Below, piece after piece: positions 60,199 to 64,000 of a stretch of DNA of 64,000 nt (positions are counted from its first letter, which is position 1; every line of letters starts with the position of its first letter). The stretch spans positions 6,766,767-6,830,766 of the forward strand of contig CM028382.1 of assembly GCA_013146195.2 (NCBI GenBank), given 5' to 3'. The stretch comes from Codonopsis lanceolata. Lineage: Eukaryota > Streptophyta > Magnoliopsida > Asterales > Campanulaceae. The position numbers were made by a program, and so were the translations under genes. A model generated the notes under the pieces. It saw only the letters and a program-made list of their open reading frames with translations, was not told the DNA's origin and made no database searches.

Positions 60199-60720
60199 CA
60201 GGGCCGGCCCTGGGGGGTGGCGGGAGGGGCTACCGCCATGGGCCCCCAATTTTTTAGGGCCCCAAATATTTGGGTACTACCTTATATTTATTATATATAT
60301 TAAAGTGTCAAAAAGGTTAACAATTGATTCTTTTAACATGTTGGTTAAGGTGCTTATGATTTAAGTTAAAAGGTTTTAGGTTCGAATCCTGTTTTGTTAC
60401 TTGTTTTAATCTGTTACTTTTTTTAGTCTATGAACTGTATATAAGTTATAATGTGTTGATAATTATAATCTAAAATAGATGATCCAATGGTTAATTTTTT
60501 AGTCTATGAACTGTATATAAGTTATAATATGTTGATAATTATAATCTAAAATAGATGATCCAATGGTTAACATACTTGGTAGATTGTGAGAGATCTTGGG
60601 TTCATTTCTTGCTATAAGTTTTTTTTCCAATACTTTTAAAATTTAAATGATTTTATTTTTATAAAGGGCCCCCCATTTTTTTTTTGGCCATGGGCCTCAC
60701 AAAACTCAGGGCCGGCCCTG
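60199..60720. mobile_element. hAT-type MITE, 522 bp, target duplication AATATAAG
   Basis: The inverted ends CAGGGCCGGCCCTG / CAGGGCCGGCCCTG are flanked by the perfect 8-bp repeat AATATAAG (60191-60198, 60721-60728). The interior has a tandem duplication of about 74 bp (tctatgaactgtatataag at 60427 and 60501). It also has a tRNA-like pair of boxes (tggttaaggtg near 60341, ggttcgaatcc at 60379). Confidence 0.95.
60340..60390 (+). promoter_or_regulatory. Possible RNA polymerase III A and B boxes inside the hAT MITE
   Basis: tggttaaggtgc resembles the A box and ggttcgaatcc is a perfect B box, about 38 bp apart, as in tRNA genes and SINEs. The surrounding sequence does not fold as a normal tRNA by eye, so this is a tRNA-derived remnant. 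Confidence 0.45.
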
Positions 60721-60988
60721 AATATAAGTTGTAACTGTTATTCAACTTTCTCATTCTAAACTAATAGAAATCATTTTGAAAAAATTATCATGGTAGAATT
60801 AATTGTTACACTGTCTCAAACACATTGATCCTTCCATATTAACTCATTCTTATAAAGAGTTCCTAAGCACAATTATTATGAAGATTAGAACATACTTTGC
60901 ATGTCCTTTGTGCATGAAGATTAACTATCTTTAAAAAAAAATCTCATATTTACATATTTTGCATGTAAGAGACTCTTATTCATTAAAA

Positions 60989-61020
60989 CTAGTTTTACAC
61001 CCGTGTGTTAAACGCACGCC
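60989..61020 (-). mobile_element. Helitron 3' end on the minus strand
   Basis: ctagttttacacccgtgtg then ttaaacgcacg, read on the minus strand, gives ...cacacgggtgtaaaa and CTAG before T, the usual hairpin-CTRR end. The element would extend to the right; its TC start was not found. Confidence 0.5.
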
Positions 61021-61434
61021 ATACATAAGCAACATGAAGTGAAAAAATAAAATTATAAGAATAAATTATTGTAAAACTAATATCATGATTAAAAACTTTA
61101 ATGATAATAAATAAAATAAACAAATAATTGTATCGTAAAGATTGTGAAATCGATATATACATAAACTGAACAAATTATTATAACACAACGATTAAGAAAA
61201 AGTTAAATTATTAATAGATAATACAATAAATAAATATTTTTCTATAAATTTTAGAATATTTTTTTAAATAAAATATTTTTCATTTAATATGTGTGATTAC
61301 TACTACTATCACTATAATTAAATATGTACAATTACTAATACTATCACTATCATATAACAAACCTCACGTAATATATATTAATCAATATTAATATAATGTT
61401 TTTTTTTTATATTTTAGTTAGTGTGTTATGAAAA
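61021..61434. other. AT-rich stretch, no gene
   Basis: Very AT-rich, with two copies of actactatcactat; no coding frame is seen. It may be the interior of the Helitron ending at 60989. Confidence 0.5.
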
Positions 61435-62000
61435 TTAAACAAACAAGACCAAGGTCGGTTTTACCTCGCTTATACAGAGCCCGACATGCCCCACCATCAC
61501 GTGTCCAGCTGTGTCCCAGTCAAATGTCACATCATCATAGAGAGCCCGTCTAACGATGCCTTTCCCCACCAGGCCTGCAGGGCTCACACGAGATGTCAGA
61601 TCAATACCCCCGAGCATCGGGGCATCATCTTTGATTTCTTTGACAAGATTCCGGGCAGTAGTGATAGAGGTGGGCATCTGAAAAGCAGGTCGCTTCCACG
61701 TAGCGACGTGATCTTGGGCTGCCAGCGGAGTAGTTGAGTTTGGCTCGGAGACGGGGCCACGATGGCATACGAATCGGTCAGAGCGGGGAGGAGAGTCTCT
61801 CTTCCTTTTTCCTGCTGCCTTGGCGGCCTTGGTGAAGACAGTGTTGGCGGCCTTGGCGGTGACAGTCTCAACAGCCTCCCTAGTCTCACGAGCAGAGGGA
61901 GTAGGCACTTTATCCTTCTTAATTGGGCTAGGAGCTTTGCCCGGAACAGGAGCCTTCTTAGCCGGAGGACCAAAGGGAACCTTGGACAGATGAGAGATTG
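61435..62000 (-). pseudogene. GC-rich retrotransposon-like coding fragment
   Basis: The minus-strand frame 61435-61908 (157 codons) reads AANTVFTKAAKAAGKRKRD, then TTARNLVKEIKDDAPMLGG and VGKGIVRRALYDDVTF. A second minus frame overlaps it (61596-62060). The island is richer in GC than its AT-rich flanks and has an Ala/Lys-rich start. It may be part of a Tat-type gag or antisense ORF, but no firm family match was possible. Confidence 0.35.
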
Positions 62001-62139
62001 TATATGGAGTGAATCACATGAATTCAATAAAGATTTGATGTTTTTAGTTATGTTTGTCATGCTATGACACTTAAAACGACTTACCTTTCTATTTGATTTC
62101 GTTTACTCAAACTGATAGATCCATTGTTTGTTACTCTTT

Positions 62140-62290
62140 CCGTTTCGGACAAAAAGTCCATTATTTCAATTTAGGATGTTTCACTTAAAAAGTTTACTTT
62201 TAAAAATGAAAGTATAAAAGTGTCATCTTATTACTAATAGACTATTAAAAGTATCATTTTAAATTACTCTGCTAATTATTTGCAAAGTGT
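62140..62290 (-). mobile_element. Partial Stowaway-like MITE (23794 family)
   Basis: ctctttccgtttcggacaaa plus ttaaaaagtttacttttaaa matches the family in the opposite orientation. The far end is truncated. Confidence 0.6.
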
Positions 62291-62841
62291 TCTACTGTGC
62301 ACAACATTAATTTCAAACTTGTTAAGGCAAATGTTAAAGCCTATGGTGTAGAAAATAAGAAACTTACGAGGGAAGCCAAAGTCAAACAATAGTTCTCGCT
62401 CCATGATGAAGATCTCGTTAGTATTTTAATTTGGGCGTTTTACGATCTCGTTTTTTATTTTGTTTGAGGTATAGCTCCTTTGGCCTCTTATACATAGAGT
62501 CGTAGAAGGTGCATTTTTCCCGGGTCAAAACTCTCTCTCTCACTCATAGAGAAGATATAACTTAACCCAATTGCAGGGAGTAAAACGAGGGTGGAAGGCC
62601 ATCACAATGATGCAACCTTCACCGTCTATAACCCATCTCATATTGACGTTGATAAAAAGCTTTCAGACTTTTTTACGACTGTGATCTACACCCCCGACTA
62701 AAAAATGGTGAGAGGGGGCACATCAAATGATACCCTCCCAGTAATGGACATTAGAAAGTTTACATTGTGTGGTGTTCATCTAAGTGTGTCATATATAGAG
62801 ATCAAACGTATAGTAGTACTCCAATACATATTCATACAAAC

Positions 62842-62877
<36 letters not shown>

Positions 62878-63039
62878 TGAAGGGCATGATAAATATATAA
62901 ATAGTTTCAAAATTAACAAATAATGCATATAATTAGAATTCTCAACCGATACTGCTAAACTAAACATTCAAATCTGAGCTGCTAAATACTAAAAATTACT
63001 GTAATTAATACCCAGGAAGAAAGGCCCAGCAACCCTCAA
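62291..63039. other. Intergenic stretch with microsatellite
   Basis: A TA/GA microsatellite (about 62844-62878) lies here. A plus-strand stretch with some coding character (HHNDATFTVYNPSHIDVDKK near 62600-62660) is short and unrecognised. The 3' UTR of the F-box/FBD gene probably lies just below 63040. Confidence 0.5.
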
Positions 63040-64000
63040 CTAGAGTATGATGAATTTGGTTGTTGGAAGTAATTTTGTTCTCAGCTCCTCTGCACTTTGT
63101 CTAGCTATGCTTCTCTCTTCTCTCAAATGCTCGGGTGTTATGCTAATAATTTCTTGACAGCAATCGATCACCATCTTCTCAAGTGATGTAGCCATCCCAA
63201 TCAAATGCAAAGCAAGCTCAGTATCGCGTTCATACCCAAGAAATCCACAAAGTGTCACCTCTCTAATAAGGCATTGATGACTATAGATAGCAGCCCGATC
63301 ATGCATTACGAAAGTCTTCATACGTTTTCTCCAGCCCTTATACATAGGATCCCAAAACCCATTACTAAATGTTCCTAAGTCGATTTTGAGACTAGACAAT
63401 AAAGGAGATGCCTTTAACAAATACGTGTATGGAAAAAAACTCTGCTCGGAATTCTGTTTAATCCTCAATTCCAAATGCTTGAGATTGCTCAACTCCAGAT
63501 CAGGATCAGGCAGACTAAAAGGATGTATATCATTACATTCTTGCTCCAGGGTAAGACTCTCTATTTGAGAGAGCAAAGGCTTAATCAAGTTTAAGTTGTC
63601 AATCAAGAGTGTCGAGAGAAGGGGCACATCCTTGAAAAGGACAGTTGTAAATAACCCTCTACAAACAAACGATTCAAGATTTGGAGCAGTAATCTCCAAA
63701 TATTTCATGGGACGGCAATTAGATAATTCCAAGTGTTTCAACTTGAGCAATGAGCCACCACCAACTCTTAGTATTGGCTGAAAATTGGACCTATACCAAA
63801 ACTTGGAATATGACAGGCATAAATGTTCTAGTAACGGACAACTGGATAGATAGTAATCAAGAGTCTCCCACCGAAAAGATACACGAATTAAGGTGAGATG
63901 GGTTAATCGGGAAAAATTGAATTTCTCTAAGAATAGGTGTGGGATCTCCAAATGAAGTCTTCGTACAGATTTTCTAGAGGCAAAGCTAATCCAATCGTCC
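63040..64000 (-). CDS. F-box/FBD/LRR protein, C-terminal part, runs off the window
   Basis: This minus-strand frame is open from the right edge (64000) to a stop at 63040-63042, about 319 codons in the window without a break. It has LRR-type repeats: LTHLTLIRVSFRWETLDYYL, CPLLEHLCLSYSKF, LLKLKHLELSNCRPMKYLEI, NLKHLELRIKQ, SPLLSSLKIDLGTF. At the end is the FBD-like segment REVTLCGFLGYERDTELALH, LEKMVIDCC and ELRTKLLPTTKFIIL. Plant F-box/FBD/LRR proteins are substrate-recognition parts of SCF ubiquitin ligases; the family is large and mostly uncharacterised. The F-box itself should lie beyond 64000. No in-frame ATG defines a start in the window. Confidence 0.9.
   Translation of the reverse strand, partial: DDWISFASRKSVRRLHLEIPHLFLEKFNFSRLTHLTLIRVSFRWETLDYYLSSCPLLEHLCLSYSKFWYRSNFQPILRVGGGSLLKLKHLELSNCRPMKYLEITAPNLESFVCRGLFTTVLFKDVPLLSTLLIDNLNLIKPLLSQIESLTLEQECNDIHPFSLPDPDLELSNLKHLELRIKQNSEQSFFPYTYLLKASPLLSSLKIDLGTFSNGFWDPMYKGWRKRMKTFVMHDRAAIYSHQCLIREVTLCGFLGYERDTELALHLIGMATSLEKMVIDCCQEIISITPEHLREERSIARQSAEELRTKLLPTTKFIIL

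Noticed and set aside
60330..60400. A tRNA gene
   Set aside because: A and B boxes are present, but the sequence does not give a cloverleaf by eye and lies inside a hAT MITE.

Overview
The window looks like nuclear DNA of a flowering plant, most probably a eudicot. It is AT-rich, the genes have introns, and the repeats belong to plant families: Tat-type Ty3/gypsy and other LTR elements, Helitrons, Stowaway-like, Tourist-like and hAT-like MITEs, and a Pack-MULE. The genes recognised are plant ARGONAUTE (AGO5 clade), WAT1, an IDM2/IDM3-like alpha-crystallin protein, an LRR receptor-kinase ectodomain and an F-box/FBD protein. The species cannot be told from the sequence. One 100-base run of N (12733-12832) is an assembly gap.

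Layout. 1-2141 is an AT-rich tandem array with a higher-order period of about 1.01 kb. 2142-12732 is a decayed minus-strand Tat-like Ty3/gypsy element carrying an antisense (plus-strand) ORF. A 1.24-kb solo LTR has inserted into its integrase, and the assembly gap cuts off its 5' end. 12833-19300 holds fragments of an IDM2/3-like gene and a WAT1 transporter gene, a GC-rich solo LTR with a TATAT target duplication, and a hAT MITE. 19680-23740 is a repeated block containing two Helitrons at the same host site, and a third copy of that site is empty. 23790-27660 is MITE-rich, including a Tourist-like element nested in a Stowaway-like element.

27820-35777 is the most important locus: a plus-strand AGO5-like ARGONAUTE body with 20 recognisable exons and all four catalytic residues. 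It is preceded by two copies of AGO exon 1 plus intron 1 arranged head to head as an inverted repeat with arms of about 0.75-0.85 kb. Transcription across these arms would give a long hairpin matching the ARGONAUTE gene itself. No exon 2 was found, and the exon 1 copy with an intact start codon and splice donor points the wrong way. The two frameshifts in the body both lie in homopolymers and may be sequencing errors.

35778-39999 is intergenic DNA with MITEs. 40000-46310 holds minus-strand LTR-retrotransposon remains: a gag, an LTR with a primer binding site, and a pol C-terminus split by a hAT MITE. 46490-57000 is dominated by Helitron ends, a 1.88-kb solo LTR with a TTTTC target duplication, and a Pack-MULE (9-bp target duplication) carrying an LRR receptor-kinase ectodomain without its kinase. 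57140-58040 is a 67-bp minisatellite with a palindrome in each unit. 59580-60728 contains two intact MITEs with target duplications. The right end (63040-64000) is the C-terminal part of a minus-strand F-box/FBD/LRR gene that runs off the window.

Only the ARGONAUTE body and the F-box/FBD gene look like host genes that could still work. Most of the rest is mobile DNA, captured gene pieces or simple repeats. No tRNA, rRNA or CRISPR array was recognised.
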